A stretch of 7,698 bases of DNA. Origin: an uncultured Clostridia bacterium. Lineage in GTDB: Bacteria; Bacillota_A; Clostridia; Peptostreptococcales; Anaerovoracaceae. The notes under the pieces were generated by a model. That model had not been told where the DNA came from. It worked only from the letters and a program-made list of their open reading frames with translations, and ran no database searches. Position 1 is the stretch's first letter. Each line of letters opens with the position of its first letter. The translations under genes were made by a program, and so were the position numbers. The stretch spans positions 1 to 7,698 of the forward strand of contig CAMPCK010000038.1 in assembly GCA_946645735.1 (NCBI GenBank), read 5' to 3'. Shown here piece after piece: positions 1 through 6,478 of this stretch.

Positions 1-946
1 GATCAAAAAAAGCAAAGACTATTGCCAGCAGGAGCTGGCATACGGTCTTAAGCTGAGACGTGTTTCTGCACCGCTTTTCGTAGACCCGAAGACGGGACTC
101 AACGACAATCTTAACGGTGTTGAAAGACGCGTATCCTTCACCCTTAAAGATATAGATGAACTGGAAGTTGAAGTCGTTCAGTCCCTGGCTAAGTGGAAAA
201 GAATGGCTCTCGGAAAGTACGGCGTGGAGCCCGGATACGGCATCTACACGGATATGAACGCTTTAAGACGAGACGAAGAACTGGACAACCTTCACTCCAT
301 CTACGTTGACCAGTGGGACTGGGAAAAGGTAATCACAAGGGAACAGAGGACCGAGGAATACCTCAGGGAAACAGTAATCACAATATATGACGGAATCAAG
401 AATCTGGGTGACTATGTGAACAGACTCTACAGAGACGTGAGAACGGAGATCCCCAATGAGATCACCTTCATCACCACCCAGCAGCTTGAAGATAAATATC
501 CCGAACTCACTCCAAAGGAGAGAGAGGATGCTGCCTGCAAAGAATACGGCGCCATCTTCTTAATGAAGATCGGAGGAGCTCTGAAATCCGGCAAGAGGCA
601 CGACGGAAGATCCCCGGACTACGACGACTGGGAACTTAACGGAGATATTATTCTCTGGAATGATCTTCTCGAGAGATCCTTTGAGATAAGCTCCATGGGA
701 ATCCGTGTAGATGCGGATGCCATGAGAAGACAGCTTGAGATATCAGGCTGCATGGACAGGGCAGAGCTTAGCTACCAGAAAGCAGTTTTGAACGACGAGC
801 TTCCTCTCACCATCGGAGGCGGTATCGGACAGAGCAGACTCTGTATGTTTTTCTTGAGAAAGGCCCACATCGGAGAAGTTCAGGTATCCGTATGGCCTGA
901 GGAGCAGGTAAGACACTGCGAGGAAAACAACATACATCTTTTATAA
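1..946 (+). CDS. asnA: Aspartate--ammonia ligase (asparagine synthetase A), 5'-truncated by the window edge
   Basis: AsnA makes asparagine in the cytoplasm from aspartate, ammonia and ATP, releasing AMP and PPi; it is a class II aminoacyl-tRNA-synthetase-like enzyme. The reading frame is open from base 2 to the TAA at 944-946, giving 314 residues. Alignment from memory to the 330-residue E. coli protein suggests only about 12-16 N-terminal residues are missing, so the ATG at 203 is internal (it lies in the conserved SLAKWKR-M region) and is not the start. Visible family blocks are NDNLNGVE (D codon at 104-106), ALRRDE (R at 266-268), YVDQWDW (302-322), RSPDYDDW (608-631), SSMGIRVDAD (689-718) and GGGIGQSR (815-838). 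The Asp, Arg and Gln positions equivalent to E. coli D46, R100 and Q116, implicated in catalysis and substrate binding, are all kept. No break in frame is seen. priA starts 33 bases downstream with no terminator between. The family assignment is very secure. Confidence 0.97.
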   Translation, partial: IKKSKDYCQQELAYGLKLRRVSAPLFVDPKTGLNDNLNGVERRVSFTLKDIDELEVEVVQSLAKWKRMALGKYGVEPGYGIYTDMNALRRDEELDNLHSIYVDQWDWEKVITREQRTEEYLRETVITIYDGIKNLGDYVNRLYRDVRTEIPNEITFITTQQLEDKYPELTPKEREDAACKEYGAIFLMKIGGALKSGKRHDGRSPDYDDWELNGDIILWNDLLERSFEISSMGIRVDADAMRRQLEISGCMDRAELSYQKAVLNDELPLTIGGGIGQSRLCMFFLRKAHIGEVQVSVWPEEQVRHCEENNIHLL

Positions 947-954
947 AAATCACA

Positions 955-974
955 AGGGGAAACAGCAGGGGAAA
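955..974 (+). promoter_or_regulatory. Duplicated Shine-Dalgarno sequence before priA
   Basis: The asnA-priA gap carries two identical 8-base copies of AGGGGAAA, at 955-962 and 967-974, with start points 12 bases apart. The second copy puts its purine core about 6 bases from the priA ATG at 980 and is the likely ribosome binding site. The first is too far away to serve that ATG and has no start codon of its own nearby. No hairpin or T-tract lies in this gap, so read-through from asnA is expected. Confidence 0.6.
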
Positions 975-979
975 GCCGG

Positions 980-2983
980 ATGTTTGCAGACGTAGTAGTT
1001 GAAAACAAGAGCAATTACATAGACAGCTTCTTTACTTACGATACGGGGGAGTTTGACGTTAAAGTCGGTTCCAGGGTAAGGGTTCCCTTCGGATCAAAGG
1101 ATAAGGAGGGCTATGTCTTTAAGATCACAGATGAGACGGACCTTGAAGAAGACAAGATCCGTTCCATCCTGGAGGTCTTTGAAGACGAGAGCCTTTCTCC
1201 TGAAATGGTTTCAACTGCCGTCTGGATGAAGCAGAGATATGCCATAAGATACTATGATGCCATCCGACTTTTCACGCCGCCTCTTAAGAAGAGAAAACGC
1301 GGAACTCCCAAGGATCCGTATAAGGATATTGAGACGGACTACGTTAAGCCTGAGGCTCTCACAGGAGAGCAGAAGGAGGCTTATGAGACCCTTAAGAAGG
1401 CCATAAATCAGGATGAGGAAAGCTTCTGGCTCATCCACGGAGTAACATCCTCCGGAAAGACGGAAGTGTATATGGCGGCAATCGAAGAGTGCTTAAGACA
1501 GGGAAAGGGAGCAATCATGCTGGTTCCGGAGATATCCCTTACTCACCAGCTCTTAAAGCGCTTTATCGGACGCTTCGGAAGGGAGACCTGCGCCGTCCTT
1601 CATTCGAGACTCACACCGAGAGAACGGTCCGATGAGTGGATGAGGATAAGAAAGGGCGAGGCCAGGATCGTAATCGGCGCCCGCATGGGAGTCTTTGCTC
1701 CCATGGAAAACATCGGCTGCATAATCCTTGATGAGGAGCACGAAGCCACTTACAAGGCCGATATGACTCCAAAGTATGATACCCACGAGGTTGCGGCCAA
1801 GAGGATCATGACCCATAAGGGAGTGATGATACTCGGATCCGCCACGCCTTCGGTCACCTCCTATGAGAGAGTGAAGGAAGGTATCTACGGACTTATAGAA
1901 CTTAAGGAAAGATATAACAGGACGCCGCTTCCCACGGTGGAAATGGCGGACATGAGGGAGGAACTGAAGTCGGGTAACCGCTCCATATTCTCAAGAAAGC
2001 TCAAGTCCTTCATGGATGAGGCCCTGGAAAACGGCAAGCAGATAATCCTTCTTCAGAACAGAAGAGGATATTCAAACTTCGTATCCTGCAGGGAGTGCGG
2101 CACCGTCATGAAGTGCCCGGAGTGCGAGATATCCCTCACATACCACAAAAAAGGCGACGCCATGGTCTGCCACTACTGCGGAAGAAAGTATCCCGCACCC
2201 AAATCCTGCCCGTCCTGCGGAAGTAAATACATAAGGTATTTCGGAATAGGGACAGAGCAGGTGGAGGAGCAGATAAAGGCCCTTTATCCCGAAAGGACCG
2301 TGGACAGGCTTGATATAGACCGCCTTAAGGACAGGTCAGAGCTTGACAGGATCCTTGACAGATTCGGAAACCGCGAGACGGATATTCTCGTGGGCACCCA
2401 GCTTGTGGCCAAGGGACTGGACTTCGATAACGTGGGAGTCGTGGGAGTAATCGCTGCAGATACCACCCTCAACATCCCGGACTACAGGTCTGAAGAGCGC
2501 ACCTTCCAGCTGGTGACCCAGGTGGCAGGACGTGCCGGAAGAGGAGAAGAGCCGGGAAGAGTGGTCATCCAGACCTATGAACCTGAAAACTATGCCTTTA
2601 CCGCTGCAAAAAACCATGATTTCAAAGGTTTCTTCAATGAGGAGTCCAGAATCAGGTCCTTTCTTGAATATCCGCCCTTCGGAGATATCATCGTCCTGAA
2701 TCTTACGGGGGATGATCAGGAAGAGGTGGAAAATGCGGCAGAGGATGCAGAGATATATATTAAGAAAATACTTGGGCAGGATGAAGCCCACAGGGTGAAG
2801 GCCCCTAAGGAAGCTTCAAACTTCAAGGGACATGACGCCTTCAGGCGCTACATCCTTATAAAGGCCCCCAGGGGCAGAAGAAACGAATATGTCCACTATC
2901 TGGACCAGTTCAGAAAAAAACTTATGATGGAAAGGTCAGGTGTCAACGTGACCATTGATATAAATCCATACAGTACAATATAA
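980..2983 (+). CDS. priA: Primosomal protein N' (replication restart helicase PriA), short form
   Basis: PriA recognises stalled forks and D-loops, unwinds DNA 3'-5' and helps reload the replicative helicase. The 667-residue product has an N-terminal 3'-DNA-end-binding domain (about 1-103; RVRVPFG at 33-39). A short basic linker (KKRKRG at 103-108) leads into the helicase core, which begins near LTGEQ at 127-131. Core motifs are Walker A GVTSSGKT (154-161), Walker B DEEH (251-254), GSATP (286-290), VGTQLVAKGLDF (471-482) and QVAGRAGRG (514-522). The zinc region has four CxxC pairs: C370/C373, C379/C382, C397/C400 and C410/C413. A C-terminal domain follows from about 540, with EYPPFGD at 563-569. 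E. coli PriA has 732 residues with its Walker A lysine at 230; here that lysine is K160. The shortfall falls between the 3' binding domain and the helicase, where the winged-helix domain normally sits. The start at 980 has a good ribosome site and matches the usual N-terminus. def follows 16 bases after the stop. Confidence 0.97.
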   Translation: MFADVVVENKSNYIDSFFTYDTGEFDVKVGSRVRVPFGSKDKEGYVFKITDETDLEEDKIRSILEVFEDESLSPEMVSTAVWMKQRYAIRYYDAIRLFTPPLKKRKRGTPKDPYKDIETDYVKPEALTGEQKEAYETLKKAINQDEESFWLIHGVTSSGKTEVYMAAIEECLRQGKGAIMLVPEISLTHQLLKRFIGRFGRETCAVLHSRLTPRERSDEWMRIRKGEARIVIGARMGVFAPMENIGCIILDEEHEATYKADMTPKYDTHEVAAKRIMTHKGVMILGSATPSVTSYERVKEGIYGLIELKERYNRTPLPTVEMADMREELKSGNRSIFSRKLKSFMDEALENGKQIILLQNRRGYSNFVSCRECGTVMKCPECEISLTYHKKGDAMVCHYCGRKYPAPKSCPSCGSKYIRYFGIGTEQVEEQIKALYPERTVDRLDIDRLKDRSELDRILDRFGNRETDILVGTQLVAKGLDFDNVGVVGVIAADTTLNIPDYRSEERTFQLVTQVAGRAGRGEEPGRVVIQTYEPENYAFTAAKNHDFKGFFNEESRIRSFLEYPPFGDIIVLNLTGDDQEEVENAAEDAEIYIKKILGQDEAHRVKAPKEASNFKGHDAFRRYILIKAPRGRRNEYVHYLDQFRKKLMMERSGVNVTIDINPYSTI

Positions 2984-2999
2984 AAGTCAGGAGATATAA

Positions 3000-3500
3000 A
3001 TGGCAATCAGAAACGTAGTAACAGAGGGAGACGAGATCTTAAGAAAGCACTGCAAGGAAGTGAAGGAAGTCACCCCCAGAATCAGAGAAACATTGGAGGA
3101 TATGCTGGAGACCATGAGAGAATCCATGGGAGTAGGTATCGCTGCACCCCAGGTGGGCATCATGAGAAGGATGTTCGTGGCTCAGCCGGATCCCTTTGAC
3201 GAGGAGAGAGTATTCTACATGATCAATCCCGTCATGCTCGAAATGAGCGAAGAAAAGGAAATGGGACCCGAAGGCTGCTTAAGCGTTCCCGATATGGTTG
3301 GAGACGTTGAGAGATCAGTAAGAATAAAGATCGAAGCAACAGGCCTTGACGGAGAGAGAAAGGTCTACGACTTCGAAGGCTTTGACGCCCGCGTAATGCA
3401 GCACGAATACGACCATCTTGACGGAATCCTCTATACAGATAAATGTCAGAACTTAAGAGAAGCAGACTATGAGGAAGAGGATTTTGAGGAAGAGGAATAA
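3000..3500 (+). CDS. def: Peptide deformylase
   Basis: Def removes the formyl group from the N-terminal methionine of nascent proteins at the ribosome exit, using a bound divalent metal (iron or zinc). The 166-residue product shows all three family motifs: GVGIAAPQ (44-51), EGCLS (91-95) and HEYDH (135-139). The predicted metal ligands are C93, H135 and H139, with E136 as the general acid/base and Q51 and L94 shaping the active site. Length is normal for the family. The C-terminus ends in a strongly acidic tail (residues 154-166, nearly all Glu/Asp), unlike the basic C-terminal helix through which E. coli Def docks on ribosomal protein L22. The ATG at 3000 is preceded by AGGAGA at 2989-2994, 5 bases away. 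fmt follows after 12 bases. The pair acts at opposite ends of the formylation cycle, and the neighbourhood is typical. Confidence 0.98.
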   Translation: MAIRNVVTEGDEILRKHCKEVKEVTPRIRETLEDMLETMRESMGVGIAAPQVGIMRRMFVAQPDPFDEERVFYMINPVMLEMSEEKEMGPEGCLSVPDMVGDVERSVRIKIEATGLDGERKVYDFEGFDARVMQHEYDHLDGILYTDKCQNLREADYEEEDFEEEE

Positions 3501-3508
3501 GGGGGAGA
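3501..3508 (+). promoter_or_regulatory. Shine-Dalgarno site that sets the TTG start of fmt
   Basis: The purine run GGGGGAGA directly follows the def stop codon and ends 4 bases before the TTG at 3513. It supports TTG as the fmt start. The next in-frame ATG at 3528 would delete the first beta strand of the Rossmann-like fold (MKTVF), which is conserved in the family. Confidence 0.7.
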
Positions 3509-3512
3509 CCAA

Positions 3513-4451
3513 TTGAAGACAGTTTTTATGGGAACGCCGGAATTTGCGGCAATCATCCTTAAAAGCTTAATAGATGAGGGGCATGATGTGGTGCTCTGCG
3601 TTACTCAGCCCGACAAGCAGAAGGGACGAGGTAAGAAAGTGCAGTTCACTCCCGTTAAGGAAGTTGCACTGGAGCATGGAATCAAAGTCCTTCAGCCCGA
3701 GAGGGTCAGGGGAAATGAGGAATTCCTTGAGGAACTGAGAGCGGCTGATGCTGATATTTCAGTGGTTGCAGCCTATGGACAGATTCTTCCGACCGATGTT
3801 CTTGAAGCACCTAAGTACGGATCCGTCAACGTTCACGCATCCCTTCTTCCTGAACTGAGAGGGGCGTCTCCTATACAGCACGCCATCCTTCAGGGAAAGG
3901 AAAAGACCGGAGTCACCATCATGCAGATGGGCCCGGGACTTGATACGGGAGACATGATCTCAAAGGTTGAAGTCGAGATCGGCGACATGAACTATGAGGA
4001 GCTTCACGATAAGCTCGCGGAAGCAGGGGCTGAGCTTCTCCAGAAGACCCTTAAGGACATTGAAGAGGGAAAGGCCGTGAGAACTCCCCAGGAGGACAGC
4101 CTTTCATCCTATGCGCCCCTTATAACAAAACAGGACGGCCATTTGGATTTCACAAAGGAACCTCAGGAAATAGTGAATAAGATAAGAGCCTTCGATCCGT
4201 GGCCGGGAGCCTTCGCAGTCTATAACGAGAAGGGGGATCCCATGAAGTTCTGGAAGGCTGAAGCAATTGACCGCAAAATCTCACCTGAAGATCAGGGAAG
4301 AATCATAGAGGTAAGCCAGGACAGCTTTATCGTTGGAGCAGGAACAGGAGCTCTTAAGGTAACAGAACTTCAGGTTCCCAACAAAAAACGCATGAATACA
4401 GCGGATTATTTGAGGGGCAATTCCCTTGAGAAAGGATTACTTTTCAGATAA
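3513..4451 (+). CDS. fmt: Methionyl-tRNA formyltransferase (TTG start)
   Basis: Fmt transfers a formyl group from 10-formyltetrahydrofolate to Met-tRNA(fMet), making the initiator used in bacterial translation. The product has 312 residues, close to the 315 of E. coli. The N-terminal formyltransferase domain (about 1-190) begins MKTVFMGTPEFA. It has a tRNA-contacting loop KGRGKKVQFTPVK (37-49), and the active site holds N106 and H108 in VNVHASLLP plus D144 in GPGLDTGD. The SLLPELRGASPIQ block (110-122) is the folate-binding signature. A C-terminal OB-fold-like domain (about 205-312) that helps bind tRNA includes RAFDPWPGAF (225-234) and ends in a conserved-looking NGKRM-like region (KKRMNTADYLRG, 291-302). 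Translation starts at TTG, supported by the ribosome site just upstream and by homology. The TAA stop shares its last A with the rsmB ATG. No missing residue or break is seen. Confidence 0.98.
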   Translation: MKTVFMGTPEFAAIILKSLIDEGHDVVLCVTQPDKQKGRGKKVQFTPVKEVALEHGIKVLQPERVRGNEEFLEELRAADADISVVAAYGQILPTDVLEAPKYGSVNVHASLLPELRGASPIQHAILQGKEKTGVTIMQMGPGLDTGDMISKVEVEIGDMNYEELHDKLAEAGAELLQKTLKDIEEGKAVRTPQEDSLSSYAPLITKQDGHLDFTKEPQEIVNKIRAFDPWPGAFAVYNEKGDPMKFWKAEAIDRKISPEDQGRIIEVSQDSFIVGAGTGALKVTELQVPNKKRMNTADYLRGNSLEKGLLFR

Positions 4452-4453
4452 TG
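4449..4453 (+). other. TAATG stop/start overlap coupling fmt and rsmB
   Basis: The fmt stop TAA (4449-4451) and the rsmB start ATG (4451-4453) share one base. The nearest purine-rich sequence, AAAGGA at 4431-4436, lies 14 bases from the ATG, which is longer than ideal. rsmB is therefore probably translated largely by ribosomes that terminate on fmt and re-initiate. The overlap is seen directly; the coupling is inferred. Confidence 0.6.
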
Positions 4454-5728
4454 GATATAAATCGCAAGACCGCCTTTCAGGTGCTCCTGGAGGTGGAAGA
4501 AAAGGGAGCATACTCAAACATTGCTCTCAACAGATTTCTCAGGGAAGCGGGAGAATGCGATCCCGCCTTCGTGAGGGAGCTGACCTACGGAGTTATAAAG
4601 AACAAATACCTTCTGGATTTTTTTCTTGAAAACTTCGTAAAAAAAGGTTTCAAAAAACTCAAGACCAGGGATATCGTACTCTTAAGAGAAGGAGCCTACC
4701 AGATACTTTTCATGGATTCGGTGCCGTCCTACGCTGCCGTGTCCGAGACTGTGAATCTGGCAAAGAAGTATGCAAGAGGACGTGAGGGCTTCATAAACGG
4801 AGTCCTGAGAAACCTCGCAAGGGAAAAGGACAGTCTTAAGCTTCCCTCTGAAGAGGATCCCATAAGCTGCATATCCGTGAGATACTCCTGTGAGCCCTGG
4901 ATAGCTGAGCTTCTGATCAGGACTTACGGCTATGAGGGTGCCAGGGCTTTTATGGAAAAAGTAAACGGTACACCGGACCTGTCCATTAGGGTGAACATCC
5001 TTAAGAACACTCCTGAAGAACTCATTAAGATCCTTGAAGAACAGGGATTCAGCGTGAGACCTTCTGAACTTAGTGACAGAGCACTTCTCGTTAAGGGAAG
5101 CGGAATTCTCGAGAGCGCAGCCTTCAGGGAAGGCAGGTTTTCCGTTCAGGATCAGAGTTCAGTTTTTTGCGCAGACATGCTTATGGCTGAGCCCGGCATG
5201 AGGGTAATGGATATCTGTGCGGCGCCCGGCGGAAAGACTGCAGCTGTTGCAGAAAAAATGAAGGATCAGGGCGAGGTTCTTGCCTTTGATATATATGAAC
5301 ATAAACTTAAGCTCATGGATGAGCTTATGAAGAGAAACGGCATTTCCATAGTAAAGACCGCCGAGGGAGACGGGAGGATCTTCAATGAGAAATACGAAGG
5401 GTCCTTCGACAGGGTGCTCTGCGACGTTCCCTGTTCAGGCCTGGGCGTCATGGGAAGAAAGCCGGAACTCAAGTACAGGAAGGAATACCCCATGGAGGAT
5501 CTTAACCGGATCCAGAGGGAGATACTTGAAAATGCTTCAAGGTATCTCAGGCCGGGCGGTATTATGGTATACAGCACCTGTACGGTAAATCCTTCGGAAA
5601 ACCAGGATATGATCAGCGGTTTTCTTGAGGGAAGAAGCAGCTTTGTTAAAGATAAAGAATTCTGTCTCGACCCGGTAAAAGACGGATGCGACGGATTCTA
5701 TATATGCAGGATATTAAGGGAGGCATAA
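4451..5728 (+). CDS. rsmB: 16S rRNA (cytosine-967-C5)-methyltransferase RsmB
   Basis: RsmB uses S-adenosylmethionine to methylate C967 (E. coli numbering) of 16S rRNA, near the P site of the 30S subunit. The 425-residue product matches E. coli RsmB/Sun (429). An N-terminal NusB-like RNA-binding domain spans about 1-125 (ALNRFLRE at 25-32, VPSYAAVSETVNLAK at 91-105, FINGVLRNL at 114-122). A linker follows, then the Rossmann methyltransferase domain from about 225. SAM contacts are expected at DICAAPGGKT (254-263) and D280. Motif IV DVPCSG holds C328, and motif VI YSTCT holds C377; in this family the motif VI cysteine attacks C6 of the base and the motif IV cysteine aids release. The C-terminus DGFYICRILRE fits the family end. 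The start overlaps the fmt stop by one base, and prpC begins 3 bases after its stop. Paralogues such as RsmF are less likely because of the NusB domain and the fmt context. Confidence 0.96.
   Translation: MDINRKTAFQVLLEVEEKGAYSNIALNRFLREAGECDPAFVRELTYGVIKNKYLLDFFLENFVKKGFKKLKTRDIVLLREGAYQILFMDSVPSYAAVSETVNLAKKYARGREGFINGVLRNLAREKDSLKLPSEEDPISCISVRYSCEPWIAELLIRTYGYEGARAFMEKVNGTPDLSIRVNILKNTPEELIKILEEQGFSVRPSELSDRALLVKGSGILESAAFREGRFSVQDQSSVFCADMLMAEPGMRVMDICAAPGGKTAAVAEKMKDQGEVLAFDIYEHKLKLMDELMKRNGISIVKTAEGDGRIFNEKYEGSFDRVLCDVPCSGLGVMGRKPELKYRKEYPMEDLNRIQREILENASRYLRPGGIMVYSTCTVNPSENQDMISGFLEGRSSFVKDKEFCLDPVKDGCDGFYICRILREA
5716..5723 (+). promoter_or_regulatory. Strong Shine-Dalgarno site for prpC inside the rsmB 3' end
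   Basis: AAGGGAGG lies within the last codons of rsmB, 8 bases before the prpC ATG at 5732. It is one of the best matches to the 16S anti-Shine-Dalgarno in the window, so prpC is probably initiated independently even though only 3 bases separate the genes. It also decides for the ATG at 5732 as the start. Confidence 0.65.
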
Positions 5729-5731
5729 TAT

Positions 5732-6478
5732 ATGCACGTAGGTTTTAAAACAGACAGAGGCGTTGTCAGGCCGACGAACGAAGACGCTTGCTTCGTTCTG
5801 CTCCATGACAGGGTCTACGTTCTGGCGGACGGCGTCGGCGGAGGAAATTCCGGAGAGATCGCGTCCCGCACAGCTGTCAGCGAAATAGCCAATTATGTGG
5901 TGCAGCACTCCATATCCCGGATGATGGATAAATTCGAGATAGTGGGGTATCTTAAAGATGCCATTGATTCAGCCAACGGCAAGATCTATGACATGGCAAG
6001 AGCCCACGATGAGTACGCCGGAATGGCTACAACAGCCGTTGTTGTGTACATCAGAAAAGGCAAGGCCTATATAGGAAATATCGGCGATTCCAGAGTTTAC
6101 CTCTACAGAGCAGGATCTCTCATGCAGCTTACAGAGGACCACACCTATGTAAACACTCTTGTCAAGGCAGGTATCCTTTCAAGAGAGGAAGCCGATCAGG
6201 ATGAAAGAAAGAACGTTATCGTCAAGGCTCTCGGAGCCGAGCCCTCTGTGGAGCCGGATTTTTTCCAGGTGGAGCTTAAGGCAGACGATGTTCTTATAAT
6301 CTGTTCTGACGGACTCTATGATGAAGTTCCCAATGAAACAATGATAGAGCTCATTGAAAAGAATGACAACATGAGCACTCTTTCAGGTGAACTTGTGGAC
6401 AAGGCGAATGAAAATGGCGGACATGATAATGTAACAGTTATCAGTCTTAAGGTACAGGAGGATGATATCGATGAATAA
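5732..6478 (+). CDS. prpC: PP2C-family Ser/Thr protein phosphatase (Stp/PrpC)
   Basis: This is a cytoplasmic metal-dependent phosphatase that removes phosphate from serine and threonine residues, typically opposing the PASTA kinase encoded next to it. The 248-residue product is the usual single-domain length (B. subtilis PrpC 254). Family motifs occur in order: TDRGVVRPTNEDA (7-19), DGVGG (33-37), GMATTAV (97-103), GNIGDSRVY (115-123), TEDHT (134-138), CSDGLYD (191-197) and GGHDNVT (229-235). The metal-binding aspartates D18, D33, D193 and D232 and the phosphate-binding R13 are all present. The usual GMGTT reads GMATT here, a mild change. There is no signal peptide or membrane segment. Its last 8 bases overlap the prkC start, so phosphatase and kinase are made from coupled cistrons. 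The assignment is secure; the gene symbol follows the B. subtilis name (stp in other species). Confidence 0.97.
   Translation: MHVGFKTDRGVVRPTNEDACFVLLHDRVYVLADGVGGGNSGEIASRTAVSEIANYVVQHSISRMMDKFEIVGYLKDAIDSANGKIYDMARAHDEYAGMATTAVVVYIRKGKAYIGNIGDSRVYLYRAGSLMQLTEDHTYVNTLVKAGILSREEADQDERKNVIVKALGAEPSVEPDFFQVELKADDVLIICSDGLYDEVPNETMIELIEKNDNMSTLSGELVDKANENGGHDNVTVISLKVQEDDIDE
6456..6461 (+). promoter_or_regulatory. Shine-Dalgarno site for prkC within prpC
   Basis: A perfect AGGAGG sits in the 3' end of prpC, 9 bases before the ATG at 6471. It fixes the prkC start, which overlaps the prpC stop as ATGAATAA (6471-6478). Confidence 0.75.

Noticed and set aside
203..205. ATG at 203 as the start of asnA
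   Set aside because: The frame is open to the left edge and the upstream 67 codons encode conserved AsnA sequence, including the catalytic-region block NDNLNGVE.
2336..2791. 151-codon open frame on the minus strand opposite priA
   Set aside because: It lies wholly within the conserved priA coding region, has no recognisable domain or ribosome site, and is explained as a shadow of priA codon usage.
3528..3530. ATG at 3528 as an alternative fmt start
   Set aside because: It would remove the conserved MKTVF strand and sits too far from the purine-rich ribosome site at 3501-3508, which fits the TTG at 3513.
4426..4629. 67-codon plus-strand frame bridging the fmt end and rsmB start
   Set aside because: It overlaps two confident genes in another frame, and its product is of low complexity without family features.
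4639..4645. A7 run in rsmB in the phase A-AAA-AAA, a possible -1 slippery site (with a T7 run at 4618-4624)
   Set aside because: The full-length rsmB frame carries every expected domain, so no frameshift is needed. I see no stimulatory hairpin, and the run is explained by Lys-Lys codons.
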